64,000 nucleotides of DNA. It comes from Anaerococcus vaginalis ATCC 51170 (lineage in GTDB: Bacteria > Bacillota > Clostridia > Tissierellales > Peptoniphilaceae). The DNA lies in NCBI RefSeq assembly GCF_000163295.1, contig NZ_GG700527.1, forward strand, positions 861,192-925,191, read 5' to 3'. Of this stretch, positions 19,191 to 28,790 are shown piece by piece. Both the position numbers and the translations under genes were made by a program. How positions within the stretch are numbered: position 1 is the first letter of the stretch; each line of letters opens with the position of its first letter. The notes under the pieces are model-generated. The model was not told the origin of the DNA and made no database searches. It was given only the letters and a program-made list of their open reading frames with translations.

Positions 19191-19215
19191 AAAAAAGAGG
19201 CTAGTGAAAGCCTTC
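19191..19215 (-). terminator. short terminator/attenuator between secG and rnr
   Basis: A 5-bp GC-rich stem (19198-19202 with 19209-19213) and a 6-nt loop, followed on the minus strand by six T residues. It lies immediately before the rnr ribosome-binding site. It probably lets part of the secG transcription through to rnr. Confidence 0.6.
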
Positions 19216-19254
19216 TTAACTTGCCTTACAAATTAAAAATCTTTACTAAACCCC

Positions 19255-19482
19255 TTAGTTTATTGCAAGAAGTATTGTACTTAATAAAAATAAGACAACA
19301 CCTGCAAAAATTACAACCTTATCTAACATTTCGTTTTTTGATTTATGAGCGCTTCTACCAAATACGTTTGTTTCTTGACCAGCTAAGGTTCCAAGCCCAT
19401 CAGTTTTTGGTTCTTGTAAGGTTACTGCTATAACCAAAATTACAGAAGCTATCATCAATAATACTGATAATACTGTTGTCAT
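19255..19482 (-). CDS. secG: preprotein translocase subunit SecG
   Basis: A 75-residue membrane protein with two transmembrane segments at about 3-20 and 52-73, joined by a loop containing LQEPKTDGL and a glycine-rich stretch typical of SecG. It assists SecYE. The family is usually found upstream of rnr and smpB in Firmicutes, as here. A clear promoter lies upstream and a hairpin downstream. Shine-Dalgarno GGAGG is 6-7 nt before the ATG. Confidence 0.93.
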   Translation of the reverse strand: MTTVLSVLLMIASVILVIAVTLQEPKTDGLGTLAGQETNVFGRSAHKSKNEMLDKVVIFAGVVLFLLSTILLAIN

Positions 19483-19509
19483 CTGACACCTCCGTTTTCA
19501 TACTATTTT

Positions 19510-19538
19510 ATAATATCACAATTATATAAATTTTACAA
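19510..19538 (-). promoter_or_regulatory. promoter of secG
   Basis: Minus strand TTGTAA (19538-19533), 17-nt spacer, TATTAT (19515-19510). It lies between the eno terminator and secG and gives a leader of about 20 nt. Confidence 0.65.
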
Positions 19539-19540
19539 TA

Positions 19541-19572
19541 AAAAGAGGGGCTTTCTATTATTTTACCCCTCT
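19541..19572 (-). terminator. terminator of the glycolytic operon after eno
   Basis: A 7-bp GC-rich stem (19544-19550 with 19566-19572) and a 15-nt loop, followed on the minus strand by a T tract. This marks the end of gap-pgk-tpiA-eno. Confidence 0.8.
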
Positions 19573-19590
19573 ATTTATTAAATAATAATA

Positions 19591-20904
<1,314 letters not shown>

Positions 20905-21657
20905 TTATTTTTTGTGATTTATTAATTGTTCAAAGTCATTTGCTTTAAGGCTTGCTCCACCTATTAGTCCACCATCAATATTTTCTTTTGCTAATAATTC
21001 TTTAACATTATCAGGTTTCATTGAGCCACCATATTGAATTCTAATTTTTCCAGCACAATCTTCACAGAATGCTTCTTTTATATAATTTCTAATAAAAGCA
21101 CACATGTCATCAGCATCTTCTGCAGATGCAGTCTTGCCAGTTCCTATAGCCCAGATTGGTTCGTAAGCAATAATAACTTTTGTTATATCTTTACCTTCAA
21201 TTCCCTTAAGATCTTTTTCAAGTTGTTCTTTAACTTTTTCTTCTTGTTTGTTAGCTTCTCTTTCTTCTAAAGTTTCGCCAACACAAAGAATTGGAACTAT
21301 ATCATGATCAAGTGCTGAAAGGACTTTTTTGTTGATTAGTTCATCATCTTCATTAAAATATTCACGTCTTTCAGAGTGTCCCAAAATTACGTAGTCAGCT
21401 TTTATGTCATTTAACATTTTTGGAGAAATTTCTCCAGTATAAGCTCCACTTTCTTCAAAGTACATATTTTGAGCGCCAAATTTAATATCTGAATCTTTTA
21501 AAATCTCACTTGCAAGCAAAAGGTCTATTGCTGGTACACAAATACCTTTTTCTACGCTTTCATCAAGGTCAAGTTCTACTAATTCTTCTAGCAAAGATTT
21601 AGCTTCGCTAGGAGTCATATTCATTTTCCAATTTCCTACTATTACAGGTGTACGCAT
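20905..21657 (-). CDS. tpiA: triose-phosphate isomerase
   Basis: A 250-residue TIM barrel interconverting DHAP and glyceraldehyde-3-phosphate. Catalytic K11, H94 in LGHSERR and the glutamate in AYEPIWAIGTG near 166 are present. The C-terminal phosphate-binding GGLIGGASL motif is intact. AAGGAG lies upstream and pgk ends 9 nt before. Between tpiA and eno some Firmicutes carry gpmI, which is absent here. Confidence 0.98.
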   Translation of the reverse strand: MRTPVIVGNWKMNMTPSEAKSLLEELVELDLDESVEKGICVPAIDLLLASEILKDSDIKFGAQNMYFEESGAYTGEISPKMLNDIKADYVILGHSERREYFNEDDELINKKVLSALDHDIVPILCVGETLEEREANKQEEKVKEQLEKDLKGIEGKDITKVIIAYEPIWAIGTGKTASAEDADDMCAFIRNYIKEAFCEDCAGKIRIQYGGSMKPDNVKELLAKENIDGGLIGGASLKANDFEQLINHKK

Positions 21658-21666
21658 ATCTACTCC

Positions 21667-22863
21667 TTATTTTTCATCTATACAATCAATTCCTGGTAGA
21701 GTTTTTCCTTCTAAAAATTCAAGACTTGCTCCACCACCTGTTGATACGTGAGTAATTTTATCTTTATATCCTGCTTCTTCTATAGCAAGGGCACTATCTC
21801 CACCACCAACTATAGTTGTTGCAGAAGAATCTGCCAAGGCTTTTGCAACTTCATTAGTTCCATTAGCAAATACTTTTACTTCAAATACTCCCATAGGTCC
21901 ATTCCATACAACTGTTTTTGCTTTCTTTATAATATCAGCATATTCTTTTGCAGTTTTTGGTCCAATATCTAAAGCTTCTTTATCTGTTGGAATATTATCA
22001 ATATCAACTATTTCAGTTTCAGCATCTTCTTTTATTTCATCAGCAATAACTACATCTTTTGGTAAAAGTATTTTTACATTATTAGCTTCAGCTTTTTTAA
22101 TTAATTCTAAAGACAAATCCATCTTGTCTTCTTCAAGAAGTGATTTTCCTATTTCTTTTCCTTGCGCTTTTAAGAAAGTATAAGCCATTCCTCCGCCGAT
22201 TAAAATATAATCAACTTTTGAAATTAAATTTTCAATTACGCCAATCTTATCTGAAACTTTTGCTCCACCTAGGATTGAAACAAATGGTCTTTCTGGATTT
22301 TCCAAAGCCTTGCCCATTATTTCTATTTCTTTTTGAATTAAAAATCCTACAGCACTTTCAAGATTATTTGCAACTCCAACGTTAGAAGCGTGAGCTCTAT
22401 GGCTTGTTCCAAAAGCATCATTTACAAACAAATCAGCAAGTGATGATAATTCTTTTGCAAATTCTGGGTCATTTTTTGTTTCGCCTTTTACATATCTTGT
22501 ATTTTCAAGTAAAGCAAGATTTCCATTTTCAAGCTTTTCTACTTCTTCTTTTACTTTTTCATCAACTACTACATCTGATGGTAAAAAGTGGAATTTTTCT
22601 CCATAGTGATTTTCTAACCAACTTGCTACTGGTTTTAATGAAAATTCTGGATTTGCTTCTCCTTTTGGCCTTCCCAAATGGCTCATCAAAATAACTTTTG
22701 CATTATTTTCTAATAGGTAGTCAATTGTTGGAAGGGCAGCTTTTATTCTTGTATCATCAGAAATTGTATGATTTCCGTCTTTTGATAAAGGAACGTTAAA
22801 GTCTACTCTTACTAAAACTTTTTTGCCTTCAACATTTAAGTCTTTTACAGTTTTTTTATTCAT
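21667..22863 (-). CDS. pgk: phosphoglycerate kinase
   Basis: A 398-residue two-domain kinase making ATP from 1,3-bisphosphoglycerate. It has RVDFNVP near 19-25, SHLGRPKG near 62-69, GGAKVSDKI near 198, and the nucleotide-site glycine runs VGGGDSA and STGGGASLE near 350-375. The gene lies directly behind a terminator hairpin that follows gap, with GAGGAG 5 nt before the ATG, so its expression is probably partly uncoupled from gap. Confidence 0.98.
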   Translation of the reverse strand: MNKKTVKDLNVEGKKVLVRVDFNVPLSKDGNHTISDDTRIKAALPTIDYLLENNAKVILMSHLGRPKGEANPEFSLKPVASWLENHYGEKFHFLPSDVVVDEKVKEEVEKLENGNLALLENTRYVKGETKNDPEFAKELSSLADLFVNDAFGTSHRAHASNVGVANNLESAVGFLIQKEIEIMGKALENPERPFVSILGGAKVSDKIGVIENLISKVDYILIGGGMAYTFLKAQGKEIGKSLLEEDKMDLSLELIKKAEANNVKILLPKDVVIADEIKEDAETEIVDIDNIPTDKEALDIGPKTAKEYADIIKKAKTVVWNGPMGVFEVKVFANGTNEVAKALADSSATTIVGGGDSALAIEEAGYKDKITHVSTGGGASLEFLEGKTLPGIDCIDEK

Positions 22864-22873
22864 AATTCTCCTC

Positions 22874-22902
22874 TAAAAAAAGGCGAGAATAATATCTCGC
22901 CT
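22874..22902 (-). terminator. internal terminator/attenuator between gap and pgk
   Basis: An 8-bp stem (22881-22888 with 22895-22902) with a 6-nt loop and a T tract on the minus strand. It stands just before the pgk ribosome site. It likely causes partial termination so that gap mRNA exceeds the distal glycolytic genes, and it may also protect the gap mRNA 3' end. Confidence 0.75.
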
Positions 22903-22911
22903 GTCTAACTC

Positions 22912-23919
22912 TTAAAGATTTGCTAAGTAATCAAGTGTTCTAACTAGGTTAGATACGTATCCCATTTCATTGTCATACCATGCAACAGTTTTAACAACTT
23001 GAGTTCCATCTGTTCCTTCAACTATTTTTGTAAGTTGAGAATCAAATATTGAACCTGCTGGATAACCTATTATATCGCTTGATACAATATCATCTTCTGT
23101 ATAAGCAAATGCATCTGATGAGTATTTTTTCATTGCTGCATTAACTTCTTCTACAGTAACTTTCTTTTCTAATACTGAGTATAGTTCTGTAATAGATCCT
23201 GTAATTGTTGGAACTCTCAATGCAGAACCGTCAATTTTTCCTTCTACTTCTGGAAGTACTTTTCCTACAGCTTTTGCAGCTCCTGTTGATGCAGGAATTG
23301 TATTTTGTGCTGCAGCTCTACCACCTCTTAAATCTTTTTTAGAAGCTGGTGTATCTTGAATAGCTTGTGTAGCTGTATAAGCATGGATTGTTGACATTTG
23401 TCCTGAAACAAATCCAAATTCATTTTTTAGAACGTTAACCATTGGTGCTAAGCAGTTTGTTGTACAACTTGCTCCAGAAACTACAGTTTCAGATCCATCA
23501 AGTATTTCATGATTTACTCCAAATACTATTGTTTTTAAATCTCCTTTTCCTGGTGCAGAAATAAGAACTTTTTTAGCTCCAGCTTTGATGTGTGCTTCTG
23601 CTTTTTCTTTTTCTGTAAAGAATCCTGTACATTCAAGCACTATATCTACACCTAATTCTTTCCAAGGTAAATCTTCTGGATTTCTTTCAGCAAAAACTTT
23701 GATGTCTTTGCCATTAATTTTAAATCCATCATCTGTTAGTTCAGCATCTCCGTTAAATCTTCCTTGAGCAGTATCATATTTAAATGCATATAATAAACCT
23801 TTTTTATCAATAAGGTCATTGATTGCTACTACTTCAATATTTTCTTCTACTTCAGAAATTCTTCTTAGTGTAAGACGTCCTATTCTTCCAAATCCATTAA
23901 TAGCTACTTTTGTTGTCAT
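22912..23919 (-). CDS. gap: glyceraldehyde-3-phosphate dehydrogenase, type I
   Basis: A 335-residue NAD-dependent enzyme. The NAD site GFGRIGR is at 9-15 with aspartate in AINDL near 35. The catalytic cysteine is C152 in SGASCTTNC and the catalytic histidine lies in [10 protein letters not shown] near 177-186. It is first in the glycolytic operon, with AGGAGG upstream. No CggR/GapR regulator gene precedes it, unlike many Firmicutes; an inverted repeat over its -35 is a possible operator. Confidence 0.98.
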   Translation of the reverse strand: MTTKVAINGFGRIGRLTLRRISEVEENIEVVAINDLIDKKGLLYAFKYDTAQGRFNGDAELTDDGFKINGKDIKVFAERNPEDLPWKELGVDIVLECTGFFTEKEKAEAHIKAGAKKVLISAPGKGDLKTIVFGVNHEILDGSETVVSGASCTTNCLAPMVNVLKNEFGFVSGQMSTIHAYTATQAIQDTPASKKDLRGGRAAAQNTIPASTGAAKAVGKVLPEVEGKIDGSALRVPTITGSITELYSVLEKKVTVEEVNAAMKKYSSDAFAYTEDDIVSSDIIGYPAGSIFDSQLTKIVEGTDGTQVVKTVAWYDNEMGYVSNLVRTLDYLANL

Positions 23920-23961
23920 TATTTCCTCCTAAGTGCTTTTTCAATGTGTTTTACAATAATT

Positions 23962-23989
23962 ATTTTACTAATTGACGTTTTTTTGTCAA
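23962..23989 (-). promoter_or_regulatory. promoter of gap/glycolytic operon
   Basis: Minus strand TTGACA (23989-23984), 16-nt spacer, TAAAAT (23967-23962), giving a leader of about 36 nt. The -35 lies inside an imperfect inverted repeat at 23967-23995. Confidence 0.7.
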
Positions 23990-23995
23990 GTTAGT
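23967..23995. repeat. imperfect inverted repeat overlapping the gap -35
   Basis: Arms actaa-ttgac (23967-23976) and gtcaa-g-ttagt (23985-23995) are complementary over 10 bp with one unpaired base, separated by an 8-nt T-rich centre. It spans the -35 and spacer of the gap promoter. It is not followed by a T tract on the minus strand, so a repressor site is more likely than a trxB terminator. Function is inferred. Confidence 0.45.
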
Positions 23996-23996
23996 T

Positions 23997-24923
23997 CTAC
24001 CAATTACCATTTTCAATATACTTGTTTGCCATTTCGCTAGCAATACATCCATCACTTGCAGCTGTTACCATTTGCCTAATTTTTTTGACTCTAGTATCTC
24101 CAACTGCAAATACTCCTTTAACATTTGTTTTCATATCCTCATCTGTTGGGATGTATCCATTTTCTAATTCAACTTGGTCTTTAAACAAATCTGTTTGTGG
24201 AACATTTCCTATATATACAAAAACTCCAATTGGACTATCGTCGTCATTTTTTATTGTTTTTAATTCATTAGTTTGTGTATTTTTCAAAACTAATTCTTTT
24301 ACTTCGCTATCTCCTTTTATTTCTTCAACTGTGTAATTTAATAAGAAAGAAATTTTTTCATTATCTTTGCATCTATCAATAACAGTTTGACTCGCTCTAA
24401 GTCCTTCTCTTCTGTGAATTATTGTTACACTTTTTCCAAATTTTGTAAGATATAAGGCTTCTTCAAGGGCTGCTTCTCCACCGCCTACTACATAAATATC
24501 AAGCCCTTGATAAAATGGACCATCACAAGTTGAACAATATGAAACTCCAAGATTTGCGAATTCTTTTTCGCCTTTTACATTTAATTTTCTATGACTTGCT
24601 CCTGTTGAAAGGATTACAACTTTTGTTTCATAAAATTCATCTTTTGTATAAACTTTTTTAACATCGCCCAAAAGTTCAACTTTTGTTACTTCTTGATATT
24701 TTATATCGCAAAATTGTTTTGCTTGTTCTTCCATTCTATCAGATAAGGCAAGTCCACCAGCATCTTTCATTGATCCTGGATAATTTTCTACATGTTCTGT
24801 TGTAGCAATTTGTCCACCTGCAATATCTTTTTCTAAAATTAATGTTTTTAATTTTGCTCTACCTGCATAAAGACCTGCTGTAAGTCCCGCAGGGCCTGCT
24901 CCTATAATAATTACATCAAACAT
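23997..24923 (-). CDS. trxB: thioredoxin reductase
   Basis: A 308-residue FAD/NADPH disulfide reductase with FAD-binding GAGPAG at 8-13, the redox pair C130-STC-C133 in the NADPH domain, and NADPH-site GGGEAA near 147-152. The C-terminal FAD motif GVFAVGD lies near 272. It reduces thioredoxin in the cytoplasm. Its start is 1 nt from the trmL stop with GAGGTGAT upstream. No terminator follows before the gap promoter. Confidence 0.95.
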   Translation of the reverse strand: MFDVIIIGAGPAGLTAGLYAGRAKLKTLILEKDIAGGQIATTEHVENYPGSMKDAGGLALSDRMEEQAKQFCDIKYQEVTKVELLGDVKKVYTKDEFYETKVVILSTGASHRKLNVKGEKEFANLGVSYCSTCDGPFYQGLDIYVVGGGEAALEEALYLTKFGKSVTIIHRREGLRASQTVIDRCKDNEKISFLLNYTVEEIKGDSEVKELVLKNTQTNELKTIKNDDDSPIGVFVYIGNVPQTDLFKDQVELENGYIPTDEDMKTNVKGVFAVGDTRVKKIRQMVTAASDGCIASEMANKYIENGNW

Positions 24924-25394
24924 TTAATCACCTCTATTAATTAAAAAATTATTTTGCCTAAGACCTTCATATAAAACTATTGCAACTGAATTGGCTAAAT
25001 TAAGTGACCTATCCATATTTTTTGTCATTGGAATTGTATAAACCCTATCTTTAAATTTTTCTATTATTTTTTTATCAATTCCTTCTTTTTCCCTGCCAAA
25101 AATCAAATAATCTCCATCTTTGTAAGAAATATCTGCATAATTTTTATCACTACCAGTTTCAATAAGATAAATATTTTTTCCATTTATATATTCCAAAAAT
25201 TCTTCCATTGAGTCGTGAACTACTAAATCAAGTTTATCCCAATAATCAATTCCTGCTTTTTTTAAACTTTTATCTGAAAAATCAAATTTAAATGGTCTTA
25301 TTAAATGGAGTCTTGATTCGGTTAATACACAAGTTCTTGAAATATTTCCTACATTTCCAGGATGTTCTGGTGAAATTAAAACTATATTAAACAT
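24924..25394 (-). CDS. trmL: tRNA (cytidine(34)-2'-O)-methyltransferase, SPOUT family
   Basis: A 156-residue SPOUT-knot methyltransferase. Motif 1 PEHPGNVGNISRTC is at about 9-22, motif 2 IFGREKEGI lies near 96, and motif 3 IPM...RSLNLANSVAIV near 121-140 forms the SAM-binding knot. Its size matches TrmL, which methylates the wobble ribose of tRNA-Leu. It overlaps the HAD gene by 8 nt. Confidence 0.9.
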   Translation of the reverse strand: MFNIVLISPEHPGNVGNISRTCVLTESRLHLIRPFKFDFSDKSLKKAGIDYWDKLDLVVHDSMEEFLEYINGKNIYLIETGSDKNYADISYKDGDYLIFGREKEGIDKKIIEKFKDRVYTIPMTKNMDRSLNLANSVAIVLYEGLRQNNFLINRGD

Positions 25395-26220
25395 GGGAAT
25401 TTTTCTCCAATACTATATTTATTGCTTCAACTAAACCAAAATTTTCATTTGTTGAAACAGTATAGTCGCAAACTTCCTTTACCTTATCAATAGAATTTCC
25501 CATAGCAAATGATAGGATTGAATTTTCTAACATGGGAATGTCATTATCTTGATCGCCAATTGCTGCAATCTCATTTTTATTTATACCCAGAAAACTTCCT
25601 ATCTCACTTATTCCATTAAACTTGTTTACATCTTTTTCCATAATCTCAATTACTTTATCATTTGAGCTTGTAGCATAAAGGTCTAACTCTTTAACTTTTT
25701 CTAAGACAATAATCTTTTCTTCTTTTTTTTCTACATCTGGAAAAATTTGAAATTTTAAGGCGGTATTTTTTCTATTATTTAATTCTTTTAATGGATTTGT
25801 TGAAAATGAAAAATTCACTTGATAATTCATTCCGTACTGACTATCTTTTTTCAAATGATTAAATCTTTCTGGTCTAATTCTATTTGAATAGTATGTATCT
25901 ACGTCATAAAATTGATAGGAAAGCTCATTGTTTTCGCTAAAATTTATAAGCTCTTTGATTTTTTTATCATCAATTCCTTTTGTGTATATTGGTTTTTCTT
26001 TATTTATCATAGCAAGTGCTCCATTGTTTGTAACAAATGGATTGTCAATACCTGTCAAAGACATTAAATATCTAACTGAAGGCATAGCTCTGCCTGATGT
26101 AAATACAAATTTAATTCCATTTTCATCTAATTTTTTTAGGGCATCTATTGTTTCTTTTCTTAAAATCGAATTATTGTCAAGACTTGTTCCATCCAAGTCC
26201 ATTGCAAATAATTTTATCAT
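25387..26220 (-). CDS. Cof-type HAD-IIB hydrolase
   Basis: A 277-residue HAD phosphatase with motif I DLDGT at 8-12, motif II TSGR near 41-44, and motif IV GDQDNDIPML near 220. A type IIB cap domain lies at about 85-190. Members dephosphorylate sugar phosphates, pyridoxal phosphate or FMN; the substrate here is unknown. The gene overlaps nth by 4 nt and trmL by 8 nt. Confidence 0.9.
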   Translation of the reverse strand: MIKLFAMDLDGTSLDNNSILRKETIDALKKLDENGIKFVFTSGRAMPSVRYLMSLTGIDNPFVTNNGALAMINKEKPIYTKGIDDKKIKELINFSENNELSYQFYDVDTYYSNRIRPERFNHLKKDSQYGMNYQVNFSFSTNPLKELNNRKNTALKFQIFPDVEKKEEKIIVLEKVKELDLYATSSNDKVIEIMEKDVNKFNGISEIGSFLGINKNEIAAIGDQDNDIPMLENSILSFAMGNSIDKVKEVCDYTVSTNENFGLVEAINIVLEKNSHV

Positions 26221-26864
26221 CTTCTCTCCTTATAATCTTCGCATAAATCTTTTAAATCACATTCTTCACATAAGGGATTTCTTGCCTTACAAATTTTTCT
26301 TCCATGAGCAATTATTTGATGATGAAGTTTTGACCATTTTTCTTTTGGCAAATTTTTTCTTAAATCTTTTTCTGTATTCAAAACATCTTTGCTAGCTGCA
26401 AGTCCAATTCTATTTGAAACTCTTTGAACATGAGTATCTACTGCTATTGCATCAATGCCAAAAGCATTGCTCATTACAACATTGGCAGTTTTTCTTCCGA
26501 CACCTGGAAGTTTTGTTAAATCTTTCATATTATCTGGAACTATTCCATCAAATTCTCTAATAAGCATTATTGAGGCATTTTTTATATTTTTTGCCTTATT
26601 TTTATATAAACCACAAGTTTTTATATAAGATTCAATTTCTTTTATATCCATATTAGAAAAATCTTCTGGAGTATTTGCGAATTTAAACATATTGCTTGTA
26701 ACTTTGTTTACCCTAACATCTGTGCATTGGGCAGATAAAATTGTTGCAATTAAAAGCTCAAATGGCGTTGTAAAATCTAAAAAACTTTTATCTAAATTTG
26801 GATACATTTGATCTAATCTATCAACAACTTCATTAATTTCACTTTTGTTTAAAATAATTATCAC
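26217..26864 (-). CDS. nth: endonuclease III (DNA glycosylase/AP lyase)
   Basis: A 215-residue base-excision repair enzyme. The helix-hairpin-helix LPGVGRKTAN ends with catalytic K125, the catalytic aspartate is D143 in AVDTHV, and a 4Fe-4S cluster uses C192, C199, C202 and C208 (C-X6-C-X2-C-X5-C). The start is uncertain. The only standard codon is a GTG at 26864 that sits inside the GAGGTG ribosome site. Placement of that site would instead suit an ATT codon at 26855. It is first in nth-HAD-trmL-trxB. Confidence 0.94.
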   Translation of the reverse strand: MIIILNKSEINEVVDRLDQMYPNLDKSFLDFTTPFELLIATILSAQCTDVRVNKVTSNMFKFANTPEDFSNMDIKEIESYIKTCGLYKNKAKNIKNASIMLIREFDGIVPDNMKDLTKLPGVGRKTANVVMSNAFGIDAIAVDTHVQRVSNRIGLAASKDVLNTEKDLRKNLPKEKWSKLHHQIIAHGRKICKARNPLCEECDLKDLCEDYKERR

Positions 26865-26875
26865 CTCTTTATCGT
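26853..26875 (-). promoter_or_regulatory. unusual translation start region of nth
   Basis: The minus strand reads AAAGAGGTGATAATT then ATT. The nominal GTG start is part of the Shine-Dalgarno itself. A GAGG core 8 nt before an in-frame ATT (26855-26853) matches the spacing used by other genes here, such as AGAGGTGATAAA-ATG. An ATT start would be non-canonical. Confidence 0.4.
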
Positions 26876-26881
26876 TTTATC

Positions 26882-26887
26882 ATTATA
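26882..26887 (-). promoter_or_regulatory. -10 element of nth operon
   Basis: A consensus TATAAT on the minus strand, placed to start transcription near 26875. No clear -35 or TG extension is seen. It is back-to-back with the rodA promoter in a gap of about 100 bp. Confidence 0.45.
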
Positions 26888-26909
26888 CCCTTAAATATAA
26901 AAATATTAA

Positions 26910-26938
26910 TTGAAGAAATTTTCTGTCTATTATATAAT
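26910..26938 (+). promoter_or_regulatory. promoter of rodA
   Basis: TTGAAG (26910-26915), 17-nt spacer, TATAAT (26933-26938), with a leader of about 17 nt that includes GGAG. It diverges from the nth promoter. Confidence 0.75.
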
Positions 26939-26961
26939 TATTTTTGAATTGGAGTGATTAA

Positions 26962-28137
26962 ATGTTTAATATAAAGAAAAAAGAATTCAAAAAATTTGAT
27001 TGGCTTTTGTTTTTGAGCACAACTTTTTTGAGTATATATGGACTATTTGTCCTTTATTCTGCTTTTTCTGGAAATTTTTCAGAAATTAAAAGCCAAATTA
27101 TTGCAAGTATTTTAGGATTTTCTTTTATAATACTTATTTGCACAATGGATCTAGATGTTTTAAAAAAAGCAGCTTACCCAGTTTATGGAGTTTCTCTATT
27201 GCTTTTGATTTTAACTATTTTTTTAGGACAAGGTGCTGAAAGATGGGGTTCAAATTCTTGGCTAATTATTGGACCTGTTCAAATCCAACCGTCAGAAATT
27301 ACAAAAATAGGAATTATTTTTGCCTTAGCAGCATATTTAGAAAAATATAAGGACGAAATTAACAATCCATCAAGACTTATAAAAACTTTAATTTTTGCAT
27401 TTTTGCCAATACTTTTTATTTTGTTACAACCAGATTTTGGTACAGCTATGGTTTATATTTTCTTTATAGCTGTAATGCTTTTTTTGGCTGGACTTTCTTG
27501 GAAATGGATTGTTGGACTTTTAGCTGTCGCAGTTTTGGGAGCTTTGTTTTTATTATTAAATCTAGAAGGCTACAAGGCTGATAGAATTCACGATTTTTTA
27601 GACCCATCAAGAGATACATCAGGAAGTGGATGGCAACAACAACAAGGTTTAATAGCTATTGCTTCAGGAATGTTATCTGGTAGAGGATTTATGCAAGGAA
27701 CTCAAGCACAATATGGTTATATCCCAGAAAAAGAAAGTGATTTTATATTCTCAGTTCTTGCAGAAGAATTAGGATTTATTGGAGCTATACTAATGTTAAT
27801 TGCCTTTGTAATAATGATTTATAGACTTTTAACAATAAGCAAAAATTCAAAAAACTCCTTTATTTCTTTAATGGTTTCTGGTATCTGTGCAATGTTTTTT
27901 GTCCATATTTTTGAAAATGTGGCAATGACTATAGGACTTATGCCTGTAACAGGAATTCCACTTCCATTTTTTTCATCAGGAGGAACATTCTTACTAATAT
28001 GTTTTATAAATATAGGACTTGCCCTATCAGCATCAATGCAAAAATCATCTTATGATATTGAAGACACAAGTTATTACGAAACTATAAAATTTAAAAATAC
28101 ACCTAATAAAAATATAAATTTATCTGAGAATAAATAA
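26962..28137 (+). CDS. rodA: SEDS peptidoglycan polymerase RodA
   Basis: A 391-residue polytopic membrane protein with about ten transmembrane helices, of the FtsW/RodA/SpoVE family that polymerises lipid II with a cognate class B PBP. RodA-like features include WLIIGPVQIQPSEITKIG near 100-117, LQPDFGTA near 155, the extracellular IPEKESDFIFSV near 254-265 and GIPLPFFSSGG near 335. It is one of only two plus-strand genes, with its own promoter, GGAG 7 nt before ATG, and a symmetrical terminator. RodA versus FtsW was decided by these loops and the isolated position away from division genes. Confidence 0.9.
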   Translation: MFNIKKKEFKKFDWLLFLSTTFLSIYGLFVLYSAFSGNFSEIKSQIIASILGFSFIILICTMDLDVLKKAAYPVYGVSLLLLILTIFLGQGAERWGSNSWLIIGPVQIQPSEITKIGIIFALAAYLEKYKDEINNPSRLIKTLIFAFLPILFILLQPDFGTAMVYIFFIAVMLFLAGLSWKWIVGLLAVAVLGALFLLLNLEGYKADRIHDFLDPSRDTSGSGWQQQQGLIAIASGMLSGRGFMQGTQAQYGYIPEKESDFIFSVLAEELGFIGAILMLIAFVIMIYRLLTISKNSKNSFISLMVSGICAMFFVHIFENVAMTIGLMPVTGIPLPFFSSGGTFLLICFINIGLALSASMQKSSYDIEDTSYYETIKFKNTPNKNINLSENK

Positions 28138-28175
28138 AAAAAATCCTTGCAAAAATTAATTTGCAAGGATTTTTT
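28138..28175. terminator. bidirectional terminator between rodA and the UPF0340 gene
   Basis: A 16-bp perfect stem (28138-28153 with 28160-28175) and a 6-nt loop, flanked by A tracts on the left and T residues on the right. It can terminate both convergent genes. Confidence 0.9.
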
Positions 28176-28183
28176 CTTGTAAT

Positions 28184-28720
28184 TTATTCATATCTTGCCC
28201 TAATTCCTCCAATTAATTTAGGTCTAGATTTTAAAGCAGTCAAATGAGCGTTTCCAATATTTTTAATTTCTAACCTAAGTGGAACTTGAACAAATTTTAT
28301 ATGCATTCCAATATTTGCATCTCCAATATCCATACCAAAATCTCCACTTATATGTTCTATTACAACAGGATCTTTAAAATATTTATAAGCAGCAGTTGCA
28401 AAAGAACCTCCCGCGTGAATTTGAGGAACAACAGATACAATTTCATATCTATCCCTAAAAGCAAGCTCTCTTTCAACAACAATCGCCCTATTTATATGTT
28501 CACATCCACCAACACCAAGATAAATATTTTTATCATTTAGAATTTCAAGTAAAGTTTTAATAACTTCCTCTCCAACTTCTCCGCTCGAATGCGAACCTAT
28601 TTTATATCCTAAAATTTCAGAAGATGATCCACCAAGAATAAAAACATCTCCTGCTTTTGCCTTAGATTTTTCAAGAATTTCCAAACAAGCTTTTTTAACT
28701 TCATTTTTTATATCTTCCAT
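28184..28720 (-). CDS. TIGR01440/UPF0340 (YwlG-like) family protein
   Basis: A 178-residue conserved protein. Recognisable stretches are LGGSSSEILGYKIGSHSSGEVG near 30-50, GVGGCEHINRA near 74-84, IHAGGSFATAAY near 101-112 and DIGDANIGMHIKF near 130-142. The family is widespread in Firmicutes but its biochemical role is not known to me. Shine-Dalgarno GGAGGGG is close to the ATG. It sits alone between the V-ATPase terminator and the rodA convergent terminator. Confidence 0.88.
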   Translation of the reverse strand: MEDIKNEVKKACLEILEKSKAKAGDVFILGGSSSEILGYKIGSHSSGEVGEEVIKTLLEILNDKNIYLGVGGCEHINRAIVVERELAFRDRYEIVSVVPQIHAGGSFATAAYKYFKDPVVIEHISGDFGMDIGDANIGMHIKFVQVPLRLEIKNIGNAHLTALKSRPKLIGGIRARYE

Positions 28721-28761
28721 AACCCCTCCTAATCACTCTATTAGAAATATACCCAATAAAA

Positions 28762-28790
28762 AAAGATAGATGACATAAGCACCTATCTTT
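28762..28790 (-). terminator. terminator of the V-ATPase operon
   Basis: An 8-bp stem (28762-28769 with 28783-28790) with a 13-nt loop and a T-rich tract on the minus strand, starting at the stop codon of the subunit D gene. Confidence 0.75.
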
